The notes under the pieces were generated by a model. That model was not told where the DNA came from, ran no database searches, and saw only the letters and a program-made list of their open reading frames with translations. Positions 26,927 to 36,118 of a stretch of 64,000 bases of DNA are shown piece by piece. The DNA comes from JAAZKA01 sp034926225 (GTDB lineage: Bacteria > Bacillota > Clostridia > Oscillospirales > QAMX01). How positions within the stretch are numbered: position 1 is the stretch's first letter; the number at the start of each line of letters is the position of its first letter. The stretch lies in the NCBI GenBank assembly GCA_034926225.1, contig JAYFRF010000012.1, positions 43,053 through 107,052 of the forward strand. Direction: 5' to 3'. A program made the position numbers and the translations under genes.

Positions 26927-28059
26927 TTTATTTGGATTACGCGGCGACCAGCTTTAAAAAGCCGGAAGCCGTTTATGCGGCGGTGGAGAGCGTACTGCGC
27001 CGCGGCGCGTCCGTCGGGCGCGGCGGCTATCCGGCGTCACGCTTCTCCGCCGAACGTGTTTACGCCTGTCGTGAGGAATTGAAACGGCTTTTTTCCGCAC
27101 CGTCTGAGGACGCTGTGGTTTTCACTTATAACGCAACCATGGCCTTGAATATGGCGATCAAAGGATTGCTTCCTGCAGGTGGGGACGTTGTCATTTCGGG
27201 ATATGAGCATAACGCGGTGGTGCGCCCCTTAAAGGCGCTGGAGCGCCGCGGGGTACGCTTTACCGTCGCCAATGCGCCGCTGTTTGACGCGGATGCGCAG
27301 CTTGACGCTTTTCGACGTCAGATCACGCCGCAGACCGCACTTGCGGTGTGCGTGCATGTATCCAACGTCTTCGGCTACATCCTCCCCATCGAGGGAATCG
27401 ATGCGATCTGTGCGGAGGCGGGCGTTCCCCTTGTTATCGACGCGTCGCAGTCGGCGGGCAACGTCGCGCTCGATATGTCCCGGCTGCATGCGACCCGCTT
27501 TATTTGCGCGCCGGGGCATAAGGGTCTTTACGGGCCGCAGGGGACGGGGGTGCTTATATGTCGGAATGGGGAAGCCGCGACGCTCATCGAGGGCGGCACC
27601 GGTAGCGATTCACGTTCGTATGACCAGCCCGCGTTCCTGCCCGACCGCTTTGAGGCGGGGACGCTCAACGCGGCGGGGATTGCTGGACTTTGCGAAGGGG
27701 TACGCTTTGTCAACCGGATCGGTGTCTCCCGTATTCTCGCGCATGAGCGCGGCCTGATCGCGCAGGCAAACGAAGCGTTGTCGCGCATTCCGGGCGTGCG
27801 CACGTTTTATGGCGGAGGAGAGACGCAGGCGGGGGTGCTGTCGTTTGCCGTGGAAGGCATCCCATGCGAAACGGTGGCGGAGAGGCTCGCGGCGGGCGGC
27901 ATTGCGGTTCGAGCGGGGCTGCACTGCGCGCCGCTGGCACATCGGACAGCGGGGACACTGGAGAACGGGACCGTACGCGTGTCGGTATCGGCTTTTTCGA
28001 GTGCCGGGGACATTACAGCGCTGGCGCTCGCGGTACGGGCGGCGACACGAACATTTTGA
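26923..28059 (+). CDS. Class V aminotransferase, cysteine desulfurase family
   Basis: A 378-aa PLP enzyme that likely removes sulfur (or selenium from selenocysteine) to an active-site cysteine. PLP lysine K200 in APGHKGLYGPQG and the persulfide cysteine C335 in GLHCAPLAHRT are both present; the latter motif is the compact group II (SufS/CsdA-like) type with no long loop. It overlaps the DUF3343 gene by ATGA. No Fe-S scaffold genes are nearby, so a dedicated role with DUF3343 in Se/S trafficking is more likely than general Fe-S assembly (inference). Confidence 0.87.
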   Translation: MIYLDYAATSFKKPEAVYAAVESVLRRGASVGRGGYPASRFSAERVYACREELKRLFSAPSEDAVVFTYNATMALNMAIKGLLPAGGDVVISGYEHNAVVRPLKALERRGVRFTVANAPLFDADAQLDAFRRQITPQTALAVCVHVSNVFGYILPIEGIDAICAEAGVPLVIDASQSAGNVALDMSRLHATRFICAPGHKGLYGPQGTGVLICRNGEAATLIEGGTGSDSRSYDQPAFLPDRFEAGTLNAAGIAGLCEGVRFVNRIGVSRILAHERGLIAQANEALSRIPGVRTFYGGGETQAGVLSFAVEGIPCETVAERLAAGGIAVRAGLHCAPLAHRTAGTLENGTVRVSVSAFSSAGDITALALAVRAATRTF

Positions 28060-28091
28060 GTGGAAACAATGACACAAAGATGGGTTTGGGG

Positions 28092-28120
28092 TTGACAAAG
28101 GAAAGAAATATGGTTATACT
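28092..28120 (+). promoter_or_regulatory. Promoter for der-plsY
   Basis: TTGACA (28092-28097), 17-base spacer, TATACT (28115-28120), 38 bases before der. Near-perfect sigma-A consensus. Confidence 0.88.
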
Positions 28121-28158
28121 TTTATTATCAAAGGTTATACAACAAAGGAAAAAACAAC

Positions 28159-29484
28159 ATGTCAACGCCTATCGTATCCATAGTGGGACGCCCGAATGTC
28201 GGGAAGTCCCTGCTTTTTAACAGGCTTGCGGGCAAGCGTCTGTCCATCGTCGAGGACACCCCCGGCGTGACGCGCGACAGGCTGTACGCGCCAGTTCAGT
28301 GGCGCGGCCGCGAGTTCCTCATCGCCGATACCGGCGGTATCGAGCCGCATACCGACGACGAGATGCTGCGTTTCATGCGCCGTCAGGCGCTTGCCGCGAT
28401 CGATGAGGCGGACGTGATCGTGTTCATGACCGATCTGCGCACCGGCGTCACGGCCGCCGACGAGGATATCGCCGCGATGCTGCGCCGCTCGAAAAAACCC
28501 GTCCTGCTCGTCGTCAATAAGGCCGACACCATCGGCGAGCCTGCGCCGGAATTCTACGAGTTCTACAAGCTCGCGCTCGGCGAGCCGTTTGCCGTCTCCG
28601 CGCTGCACGGCTACGGTACGGGCGAGCTTTTGGACGAATGCGTCGCCAAATTCCCGCCCGACGAGCCGGAGGAAGCTGTTGACGACGATACCATCCGCGT
28701 TGCTGTGATCGGCAAGCCGAACGCCGGGAAGTCGAGCCTCATAAACCGCATCCTCGGCGAGGAACGCGTCATCGTATCGAACATCGCCGGAACCACACGC
28801 GACGCGGTGGACACCCCCTTTGAGAATGAGACGGGCAAGTACGTCTTCATCGATACCGCCGGTATGCGCCGTCAGGCGCGGGTGGACGAGCCGATCGAGA
28901 AGTACAGCGTTATGCGCGCGATGCAAGCCGTCGAGCGTGCGGACGTATGCCTGATCATGATCGACGCGCAGGACGGCGTGACGGAGCAGGACACCAAGGT
29001 CGCGGGCTACGCGCATGAAAACGGCAAGGCGTCCATTATCGTGGTCAACAAGTGGGACCTTGTCGCGAAGACGGAGAAGACGATGGCGGAGTACGAGGAA
29101 AAGGTGCGCGCGGGGCTCGCGTATATGACCTACGCACCGATCGTATTCATCTCGGCGCTGACGGGGCAGCGCGTCAGCCAGCTCTTCCCGCTGATCCGCG
29201 CGGCGTTCGAGCAGAGCTCCCTGCGGATTTCCACCGGCCAGCTCAACGACATCCTGCGCGACGCCGTCACGCGCGTACAGCCGCCGACGGACAAGGGCCG
29301 CCGCTTAAAGGTCTATTATATGACCCAGACCGGCATCCGCCCACCGAATTTCGTCCTCTTCTGCAACGATATCGAGCTTTTCCATTACTCTTACCGCCGG
29401 TATATCGAGAACAAGGTCCGCGAGGTATTCGGCTTCCAGGGTACACCGATCCGTATGTCGATCCGCCAGAAGGGAGACGAATAA
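28159..29484 (+). CDS. der: Ribosome assembly GTPase Der (EngA)
   Basis: Essential double-GTPase that assists 50S subunit maturation. The 441-aa protein has two tandem G domains: first GRPNVGKSLLFN, DTGGIEPH and NKAD; second GKPNAGKSSLIN, DTAGMRRQ and NKWD; then the KH-like C-terminal domain (LNDILRDAVTRVQPP). Normal length. A promoter lies 38 bases upstream and AAAGGAAAAAA before the ATG acts as the binding site. plsY follows after two bases; der-plsY order is common in Firmicutes. Confidence 0.97.
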   Translation: MSTPIVSIVGRPNVGKSLLFNRLAGKRLSIVEDTPGVTRDRLYAPVQWRGREFLIADTGGIEPHTDDEMLRFMRRQALAAIDEADVIVFMTDLRTGVTAADEDIAAMLRRSKKPVLLVVNKADTIGEPAPEFYEFYKLALGEPFAVSALHGYGTGELLDECVAKFPPDEPEEAVDDDTIRVAVIGKPNAGKSSLINRILGEERVIVSNIAGTTRDAVDTPFENETGKYVFIDTAGMRRQARVDEPIEKYSVMRAMQAVERADVCLIMIDAQDGVTEQDTKVAGYAHENGKASIIVVNKWDLVAKTEKTMAEYEEKVRAGLAYMTYAPIVFISALTGQRVSQLFPLIRAAFEQSSLRISTGQLNDILRDAVTRVQPPTDKGRRLKVYYMTQTGIRPPNFVLFCNDIELFHYSYRRYIENKVREVFGFQGTPIRMSIRQKGDE

Positions 29485-29486
29485 AG

Positions 29487-30098
29487 ATGCTTCCGACCAT
29501 ATGGAAGTTTGTCATCATCGCCGTTGTGTCCTATCTCCTCGGCAGCTTGAATTTTGCCGTAATGGTGAGCCAGGCGTTCCTCAAAAAAGACCTCCGCACC
29601 ATGGGCAGCGGCAACGCGGGAACGACGAACGCCCTGCGCGTGATGGGGCCGCGTCTTGCCTCGCTCGTCTTCATCGGCGACATCATCAAGGGCTTTGCGG
29701 CGGCTCTCATCGGCGCCTGGATGGGTAAGGACGGGGAACTGATCGCAGCGTTCTTCGTCATCCTCGGGCATGTGTATCCGCTCTACTTCGGCTTCCGCGG
29801 CGGCAAGGGAATCCTGACGACGGCGGCTGTCCTGCTGATCTTCGACTGGCGCATTCTGCTCGTCGTTTTGTTCGTCTTCGTCGTCATCGTATCCCTGTCG
29901 CGTATCGTCTCCCTAGCTTCCATCACGGGGGCGGCGCTGGTACCGGTGATGATGTATATCTTCCATCCGACGCCGTGGTGGTACACGCTCGTCGCGGTGG
30001 TCTTATGCGGCGGGGAGATTTTCCTGCACCGCAAGAACATCGCGCGGCTGATCGCGGGTACGGAGGGACGGTCGTCCTTCAAAAAGAAGCCGCAGTGA
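29487..30098 (+). CDS. plsY: Acyl-phosphate:glycerol-3-phosphate acyltransferase PlsY
   Basis: Membrane enzyme that transfers an acyl group from acyl-phosphate (made by PlsX) to glycerol-3-phosphate, the first step of phospholipid synthesis. The 203-aa protein has five to seven hydrophobic segments and the three family motifs: LGSLNFAVMVSQ, GSGNAGTTNALR and LGHVYPLYFGFRGGKG. Start at 29487 follows GGGAGACG in the end of der, two bases after its stop. A perfect terminator follows at 30121. Confidence 0.95.
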   Translation: MLPTIWKFVIIAVVSYLLGSLNFAVMVSQAFLKKDLRTMGSGNAGTTNALRVMGPRLASLVFIGDIIKGFAAALIGAWMGKDGELIAAFFVILGHVYPLYFGFRGGKGILTTAAVLLIFDWRILLVVLFVFVVIVSLSRIVSLASITGAALVPVMMYIFHPTPWWYTLVAVVLCGGEIFLHRKNIARLIAGTEGRSSFKKKPQ

Positions 30099-30120
30099 TT
30101 GCGGTATAATATAGTGTGTA

Positions 30121-30164
30121 AAAAAGCGCGGCAATCATGTTTTTGATGGATTGCCGCGCTTTTT
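30121..30164 (+). terminator. Terminator of der-plsY
   Basis: Arms AAAAAGCGCGGCAATC (30121-30136) and GATTGCCGCGCTTTTT (30149-30164) are perfectly complementary over 16 bases with a 12-base loop and a terminal T5. Confidence 0.95.
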
Positions 30165-30223
30165 ATAGATGTGGGATACCCCGGGGCATACGGATGATTT
30201 AAATTTTGTGGAGGCGATGCATC

Positions 30224-30784
30224 ATGACAGACAAACACAGACAGGAGAAAATCATCGAAACCTTTGATTACAATGGAGTAACCGTTGATTTAGTGGAATG
30301 GACGGACACAATCTGGTGCGGTAAAATTGGCTATGCGGGCAAACATTCGGATGAACCCGATGTCGGCAAAATTATGAGTGACTTTCAGGCGGCGAACGTT
30401 CCCGCTGTGATCACTAACGGGCGTGAAGATGACTGGGACGTTTGCATGAGCGTAAATTATCTTTCTGCGGAACGCCCAAACGGCGTCATGTTCGGTTTTC
30501 TGGTTGCCACAGAGCAACAGCCGGATGTATTTGATATCTTCAAAGTACCCGCCGCACAATATATGCGGATAAGGTTATGCGATGAAACGGCCGAAGCACT
30601 TGGCCGTAAGCAGTTTCACGGGGGGATCCCGCCGTATGAGTGGATTGGCGAACAGATTGCCCCAAAATTCGGGTATCAATACGGGAATAATACACTTCCA
30701 ATATTTGAATATTATGGATATTATAATCCGAATAAAGGTAAGCATGAATTTTGTTACTTATATGTACCTGTCGAAAAAGCATAA
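30224..30784 (+). CDS. Stand-alone GyrI-like / AraC effector-binding domain protein
   Basis: A 186-aa protein. Residues about 95-186 match the GyrI-like effector-binding fold (VFDIFKVPAAQYMRIR, PPYEWIGEQIAPKFGYQ, IFEYYGYYNP, EFCYLYVPVEK). The N-terminal part lacks a helix-turn-helix, so it is not itself a DNA-binding regulator; such domains bind small hydrophobic cations or act as hydrolases or gyrase modulators. The gene is clearly AT-richer than its neighbours, hinting at recent acquisition. ATG at 30224 follows GGAGG with 9 bases spacing. It stands alone between two terminated units. Confidence 0.75.
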   Translation: MTDKHRQEKIIETFDYNGVTVDLVEWTDTIWCGKIGYAGKHSDEPDVGKIMSDFQAANVPAVITNGREDDWDVCMSVNYLSAERPNGVMFGFLVATEQQPDVFDIFKVPAAQYMRIRLCDETAEALGRKQFHGGIPPYEWIGEQIAPKFGYQYGNNTLPIFEYYGYYNPNKGKHEFCYLYVPVEKA

Positions 30785-30867
30785 GTGGATAAAAACAGCT
30801 CTCGACAGAACGTTATACTCCGTTTCGTGTTAAAGACCTTCGTTATATAGGATGTTTATGCGATATT

Positions 30868-32007
30868 CTACTGAGCGCGGCAGGCCGCTATCGTGCGGAC
30901 GAGACGCTCGGCGGCAGCCTCCAGCAGCGGCGCGGCATTTTCGATCGCGCACTCCAGCGTCATCGGGCGATCGACGATGGAGAAGGCTGCCGTAACGCCT
31001 TCACGATAAACGGCCGTATGTCCGCGTCCGAGGGTGCCGGAGAGGATGAACGCCGGGATACCGCGCGCGGCCGCCTTGCGGGAGACGCCCACGGGTGCTT
31101 TTCCGTAGGCGGTCTGGTAATCCGTCGCGCCCTCGCCCGTGATCACACAGTCGCAGCCTGAAAGCTGTTCCTCAAACTTCGCTGTTTCAAGCAGCAGATC
31201 CACGCCCGGCGTGAGCGCCGCATGCAGGAAGGCTTTCAGCGCAAAGCCCAAGCCCCCCGCCGCGCCCGCGCCGGCGTCGACGCGCGCGGAAACGCCGAGG
31301 GACACTTCCGCGATGTCCGCGTACCGGCCGAGCGCTGAGTCGAGGCGGGCGACATCCTCGGGCGACGCGCCCTTTTGCGGGCCGAACACCGCCGAAGCGC
31401 CGCGCGTCCCGCATAGGGGGTTGTCCACGTCGCATGCCACCCGAATCCGGCATTCGGCCAGCCGCGGGTCAAGCCCGGAAAGGTCAATCCGCGCGAGGTG
31501 GGAAAGCGCCGCGCCGCCCTCCGGCAAAAGCCGCCCCTGCGCGTCGAGAAAACGCGCACCGAGCGCGGAAAGCATGCCCGTGCCGCCGTCGTTCGTGGCG
31601 CTGCCGCCGATGCCGAGGAGAAGCTCCCGCGCGCCGCGATCGAGCGCATCGCGGAGCAGCTCTCCAAACCCCCGCGTCGTCGTCACCTTCGGGTCACGCC
31701 GGGCGACGGGTACGAGCGGCAATCCGGAGGATGCCGCCATCTCGATGACGGCCGTCCCGTCGGGTAAGACGGCATACACCGCCCTGACGGTGCCGCCCAG
31801 CGGGTCTGTCACCGTTTTAAGTACGCGTTCTCCCCCGCAGGCAGCGAGGTAGGCGTCCACGGTACCCTCGCCGCCGTCCGCGATGGGGATGCAGACCACA
31901 TCGGAGTCCGCGAGTACACGCAAAATCCCCCGTCGAACCGCGTTTCCCGCATCAACAGAGGATAATGACCCTTTATAGGAATCCATAGCGATTACGAACT
32001 TTTTCAT
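30868..32007 (-). CDS. Glycerate kinase (GarK/GlxK family)
   Basis: A 379-aa kinase that phosphorylates glycerate to 2- or 3-phosphoglycerate. It shows the family N terminus KKFVIAMDSYKGSLSS, GIGGSATNDGGTGMLSALG (nucleotide/glycerate site), ADGGEGTVDAY and the C-terminal GEGATDYQTAYGKAPVG. ATG at 32007 has TAGGTTGG upstream; a TTG nine bases earlier is possible but less likely. It is monocistronic. Glycerate would come from sugar-acid or serine breakdown, which would fit the other carbohydrate genes in the window (inference). Confidence 0.93.
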   Translation of the reverse strand: MKKFVIAMDSYKGSLSSVDAGNAVRRGILRVLADSDVVCIPIADGGEGTVDAYLAACGGERVLKTVTDPLGGTVRAVYAVLPDGTAVIEMAASSGLPLVPVARRDPKVTTTRGFGELLRDALDRGARELLLGIGGSATNDGGTGMLSALGARFLDAQGRLLPEGGAALSHLARIDLSGLDPRLAECRIRVACDVDNPLCGTRGASAVFGPQKGASPEDVARLDSALGRYADIAEVSLGVSARVDAGAGAAGGLGFALKAFLHAALTPGVDLLLETAKFEEQLSGCDCVITGEGATDYQTAYGKAPVGVSRKAAARGIPAFILSGTLGRGHTAVYREGVTAAFSIVDRPMTLECAIENAAPLLEAAAERLVRTIAACRAQ

Positions 32008-32180
32008 ACACACCAACCTATCAGTGAGATTGCGGTAAAACCACTCTCATATTACCATAGGATTGGGGGAAAGTCCAGACCATTCACTGAAAGATTCATG
32101 CGAAAAGCACCAAAAATTGGGTTGCTGTGCTCCGCGTCGGCGACGATTCCGCGGTCAACGGAAAAACCTCCCCAAAAAAG

Positions 32181-32214
32181 CGCGCCCCATGAACAGTTTC
32201 GTTCACGGGGCGCG
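32181..32214 (-). terminator. Terminator of the ABC exporter operon
   Basis: Arms CGCGCCCCATGAAC (32181-32194) and GTTCACGGGGCGCG (32201-32214) pair with one mismatch around 6 bases. On the minus strand the stem is followed by CTTTTTTGGGG. Confidence 0.88.
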
Positions 32215-32246
32215 TTGTTTTCATAAAACACCGGTGTCTTTACAGA

Positions 32247-34022
32247 TCAGGCGAGCTGCGAGGTGTAGAGCTCGTAATAAAGCCCGTGTTTGTCGAGAAG
32301 CTCCTGATGGGTGCCGGATTCGGCGATTTTGCCGCCTTGGATATAGAGAATGCGGCAGTTTTTGATGGTCGAGAGACGGTGTGCGATGATGAAGCTGGTA
32401 CGGCCCTTTAGGAGCGCCTGCAGGCCCTCCTGCACAAGCTGTTCGGTCTGCGTGTCGATGGAGGACGTCGCTTCGTCGAGAATCAGGATGCGGGGGTCGG
32501 CAAGCAGGGTTCGCGCGAAGCTGATGAGCTGACGCTGACCGGCGGAGAGGGACGCGCCGCGCTCCTGCACCTCGGTGTCGTAGCCTAAGGGCATCTTCGA
32601 GATGAAATCGTCCGCATGGACGGCTTTCGCCGCCGCGACGACTTCCTCATCCGTCGCGTCTAAGCGTCCGTAACGGATGTTCTCGCGGATGGTGCCGGTA
32701 AAGAGGAAGCTGTCCTGCAGCATCATGCCCATCTGGGAACGCAGCGATGAAATGGTGACGTCCCACAGCTCCTCGCCGTCGATCGTGACGGAGCCCTCAC
32801 GGATATCATAGAAACGCGCGAGGAGGGAGACAATCGTGGACTTACCGGCGCCGGTCGGGCCTACGAGCGCGATGCTTTCGCCGGGTTCGGCGACGAAGCT
32901 GACATGATCAAGGATGGTCTGCGTCGGCTCATAACCGAAGACGACATCCTTAAATTCAACGCGTCCGGTGATCGACGGCAGTTCTTTGGCGCCGGGACGG
33001 TCGTCGATGGAGACGGGCTCGTCCATGAGCTGGAAGATACGCTCGAGGTAGGCGGTGTTCGTGATGAGCTGGTTATAGAGGTTACCCATGGTCTGGATTG
33101 GCTGCCAGAAGCGGGAGGTGTAGCTGACAAACGCCAGTACGACGCCGAGGGTGACGCCGGTGAACCAGCCTGCGCCGACCGCGTAATAGATTAGAACAGA
33201 GTAGACAACCGATAGAATCAGGATAATCGGCCAGATCACGCTGCTGATGCGGATCGCATGCATCCACGCGTTGCGGGAGTCGTCGCAGAGCTTGTTGTAG
33301 ATGCCGTAGTTCGTGTCCTCACGGTCGAAGGCCTGCGTGACCTTGATGCCGTTGATCGACTCGTGTAGATAGGCGTTCAGGTTTGACTGCTTGTTGGAAA
33401 GGGTCTGATAGGCGCGGCGCTGCGGCGTCTTGATGAAGGCCATCACGAGGATGAACAGCGGCAGACCCGTCAGAACCATCAGCGTCAGGCCGACGTGCAG
33501 GCGCAGCATGAAGAAGAAGATCGCGATGAGGGATAACAGCTCGATTAAGATGCTGATAATGCCGTTGGAGAGGAAGCTTGCGACGGCATTGATGTAGTTG
33601 ACGACGCGGACGAGGATTTTGCCGTGCGGACGGCTGTCGTAGTAGTCAAAGGGGAGCTTTTGCAGGTGGACGAACAGATCGTGGCGGATATCGGTTATAA
33701 TGTACTGACCAGTGCTGTTAAACAGCAGTGAGCGCCAGCGGTTGATGACTAAAACGAGCGCGATTGTGACGGCAAAGACCACACCGATGATGACAATACC
33801 GCGAATGTCCCCGGCGGGGATATAGTCGTCGACGATCTTCGTCGTGTAGAGCGGGGTGACGAGGTCGAGCAGAATCGAGACGACGCTGAGGATGAACGCG
33901 CGGAGCAAAAGTTTCCAGTAGCGGACGACATATTTTCCCGCGCGCTTGAGCTGTGCGATATTAAACGGGCTTTCAAGCTCTTCGTCGACATTGAACTTGT
34001 TGCGGGCCTTGGTGATCGCCAT
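32247..34022 (-). CDS. ABC exporter half, catalytically competent subunit
   Basis: A 591-aa half-transporter: six membrane helices (residues about 30-320) fused to an ATPase. Walker A GPTGAGKSTI, Walker B LILDEATSSID with catalytic Glu, and switch His in IIAHRLSTIKN are intact; the signature reads LSAGQRQ with Ala for the usual second Gly. Its start overlaps the stop of the upstream partner (TAATG), so the two are made together as a heterodimer of the BmrCD/LmrCD/TM287-288 kind. Such exporters carry drugs, lipids or peptides; the cargo is unknown. Confidence 0.92.
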   Translation of the reverse strand: MAITKARNKFNVDEELESPFNIAQLKRAGKYVVRYWKLLLRAFILSVVSILLDLVTPLYTTKIVDDYIPAGDIRGIVIIGVVFAVTIALVLVINRWRSLLFNSTGQYIITDIRHDLFVHLQKLPFDYYDSRPHGKILVRVVNYINAVASFLSNGIISILIELLSLIAIFFFMLRLHVGLTLMVLTGLPLFILVMAFIKTPQRRAYQTLSNKQSNLNAYLHESINGIKVTQAFDREDTNYGIYNKLCDDSRNAWMHAIRISSVIWPIILILSVVYSVLIYYAVGAGWFTGVTLGVVLAFVSYTSRFWQPIQTMGNLYNQLITNTAYLERIFQLMDEPVSIDDRPGAKELPSITGRVEFKDVVFGYEPTQTILDHVSFVAEPGESIALVGPTGAGKSTIVSLLARFYDIREGSVTIDGEELWDVTISSLRSQMGMMLQDSFLFTGTIRENIRYGRLDATDEEVVAAAKAVHADDFISKMPLGYDTEVQERGASLSAGQRQLISFARTLLADPRILILDEATSSIDTQTEQLVQEGLQALLKGRTSFIIAHRLSTIKNCRILYIQGGKIAESGTHQELLDKHGLYYELYTSQLA

Positions 34023-35845
34023 TACGCACGCCCCCCTTCCAGCACCAGCTTCTTCGCCTTTTCGGCGGCAGCAGCGGCGGCCTTTTTGGTTTCGGCGGCT
34101 TTCGCGACCGCCTCGGCGGCGTCGGCCGTCAACCCCTGCTGGAGCCGGTAGATGTTGTAATAGTAGCCGCGCTTTTCAAGCAGCTCCTCATGCGAGCCGA
34201 CTTCGGTAATCTCCCCGTTTTCGACAATGTAGATGCGGTCGGCGTCGCGGACGGAGGTGATACGCTGGGCGATGACGATGGTCGTCGCGCGCTTTTTGCG
34301 GTTGCGCAGGCGCTCCTGGATATAATGCTCGGTTTCCATATCGACCGCGGAGGTGGTGTCGTCGAGGATCAGGATCGGCGTGTCGTATGCCAGCGCGCGG
34401 GCAAGGGAGAGTCTCTGGCGCTGACCGCCGGACAGGCCCACGCCGCGTTCGCCGATGATCGTCTCATAGCCCTGCGGCGTACGCTTGATAAAGCTGTCGG
34501 CGTCGGCGTCGACGGCGCATTCTTTGACCCATTCCTCGGAGGAATCGGGTTTGCCGTAGGCGATATTGGAGTCGATGGAGTCGGAGAAGAGGAAGACGTC
34601 CTGCATCGCCATGCCGACGATGCTGCGCAGGGAGTGGAGATCGTAATCCCGGACGTCCACGCCGTCGACATAGACAGCGCCGTCGGAGGGATCGATGAAG
34701 CGCGCGATCAAGGAGGTGATCGTCGTCTTGCCGGAGCCGGTGGGGCCCATGATACCGATCGTTTCTCCCGCGTGGGCGGTAAAATGGATGTGATTGAGGA
34801 TCTTTTGCCCCGAGTAGGAGAAGGAGCAGTCGCGAAGCTCGATTTCACCCTTCGGCTCGACGGGCTTTACAGGCTCGTCGCCGTTCTTGATGTCGGGCTG
34901 CGCGTAGTAGATCGTCATGATCTTGTCGACGGACGCCATGAAGCGCTGATAGTCGTTCATGATGGTGCCAATCAGGCGCATGGGCTGGTTTAAGGCCCAG
35001 GTCAGGTTTAGGAACAGCGAGAGCTGACCGATGGAGAGCGTGCCGTGAACGACGGCGATGGCGCCGAAGACGAGAAGGATGATGGACATGGAGGAGGCGA
35101 TGCCCTCGATGAAGGGACCGAAGCTCCACCAGGTGACGACCGAGTTGATCGACGCCTTACAGTAGGCCTGATTGCGTTCCTCGAATTTTTTGATTTCGTA
35201 ATCCTCACGCACAAACGCCTTGACGACGCGGTTGCCGGAGATGTTCTCCTGCACGGTGACGTTTAAGGCGGCGTTTTCGGCGCGCACCTTATCATGCGCG
35301 GGGCGCATGACTTTACGCAGACGGTAGGTGGCGTAGGCTGTAAAGGGGGTGAGGACGAGGGCTGCAAGGGTCATGAGGGGACTGGTGACGAAGAAGATGA
35401 CGAGAGTAACGACGAACAAAATGAGGTTTGAAACGGTGTTGGGGATAATCCACGAAAGGAAGTGGCGCACCCAGTCGAGGTCACCGGAGAGCTTCATCAT
35501 GAGGTCGCCGGTACGGTTCTGGCTGTAGAAGGCGGAATCGAGAGTACCGAGCTTATCATAGAGGTATAAACGCAGACGGCGAACGGTATTCTGCGTCGCG
35601 GTTTCAATCATGACACTATTCACATAGATGAGTGCCGCGCGCAGCAGGATAAAGCCGACGACGGCGGCGGCGTACGGCAGCAGCAGCTCCATCTCGCCCG
35701 CGGTGAACACATCGTCGATAATGTGCGAGTAGATCACGGGATTGACGAAGATCAGCGCTGTCGGCAGCAGGCTGATGAGAATGCCTGCAAGCAGCAGCTT
35801 CATATCCTTGCGCGCCATGCGCAGAGTCCATTTGACAGCGTCCAT
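34022..35845 (-). CDS. ABC exporter half, degenerate-site subunit
   Basis: A 607-aa half-transporter with six membrane helices and an ATPase. Walker A GPTGSGKTTI and signature LSGGQRQ are normal, but the catalytic Glu is Asp (LILDDTTSAVD) and the switch His is Gln (IVIAQRITSV), which is the classic noncatalytic half of asymmetric exporters. The last 40 residues form an Ala/Lys-rich, probably helical tail (AAEAVAKAAETKKAAAAAAE) not needed for the core. It is the first gene of the operon, with a promoter about 100 bases upstream. Confidence 0.92.
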   Translation of the reverse strand: MDAVKWTLRMARKDMKLLLAGILISLLPTALIFVNPVIYSHIIDDVFTAGEMELLLPYAAAVVGFILLRAALIYVNSVMIETATQNTVRRLRLYLYDKLGTLDSAFYSQNRTGDLMMKLSGDLDWVRHFLSWIIPNTVSNLILFVVTLVIFFVTSPLMTLAALVLTPFTAYATYRLRKVMRPAHDKVRAENAALNVTVQENISGNRVVKAFVREDYEIKKFEERNQAYCKASINSVVTWWSFGPFIEGIASSMSIILLVFGAIAVVHGTLSIGQLSLFLNLTWALNQPMRLIGTIMNDYQRFMASVDKIMTIYYAQPDIKNGDEPVKPVEPKGEIELRDCSFSYSGQKILNHIHFTAHAGETIGIMGPTGSGKTTITSLIARFIDPSDGAVYVDGVDVRDYDLHSLRSIVGMAMQDVFLFSDSIDSNIAYGKPDSSEEWVKECAVDADADSFIKRTPQGYETIIGERGVGLSGGQRQRLSLARALAYDTPILILDDTTSAVDMETEHYIQERLRNRKKRATTIVIAQRITSVRDADRIYIVENGEITEVGSHEELLEKRGYYYNIYRLQQGLTADAAEAVAKAAETKKAAAAAAEKAKKLVLEGGRA

Positions 35846-35909
35846 AAGTTACTTCACTCCTTACCTTATAAACACGCTTTCTTTCTTTCTTTGTAAAATA
35901 TTCTTCCCC

Positions 35910-35929
35910 TTTTGTGCTAAAGCACAAAA
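35910..35929. promoter_or_regulatory. Perfect 20-base palindrome in the ABC operon leader
   Basis: TTTTGTGCT and AGCACAAAA flank AA, giving a perfect inverted repeat 18 bases downstream of the -10 element and 65 bases before the first start. It could be an operator or an RNA hairpin in the leader. A CTTT simple repeat lies beside it (about 35877-35892). Confidence 0.7.
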
Positions 35930-35946
35930 CCATTTTCCTCCCCTGT

Positions 35947-35975
35947 ACTATACCATCAAAATATCGAAATGGCAA
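35947..35975 (-). promoter_or_regulatory. Promoter for the ABC exporter operon
   Basis: Minus strand: TTGCCA (35975-35970), 17-base spacer, TATAGT (35952-35947). Confidence 0.75.
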
Positions 35976-36069
35976 CTGTTTTCGGCTAAAAAACAATCTT
36001 GAAAATAGAAGGGATAGCGCCTGGCATGTTAAATAGTAAACGATTACAACGCTTTCCTGCCAAAAGAAA

Positions 36070-36112
36070 AAAGAATCGGCGAATTTTGGGAATTGCTTTT
36101 CGCCGATTCTTT
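36070..36112 (-). terminator. Terminator of the O-acylation/glycosyltransferase operon
   Basis: Arms AAAGAATCGGCGAA (36070-36083) and TTCGCCGATTCTTT (36099-36112) are perfectly complementary; on the minus strand TTTTTTCTTTTGG follows. It lies 6 bases after the glycosyltransferase stop. Confidence 0.9.
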
Positions 36113-36118
36113 AACCTG

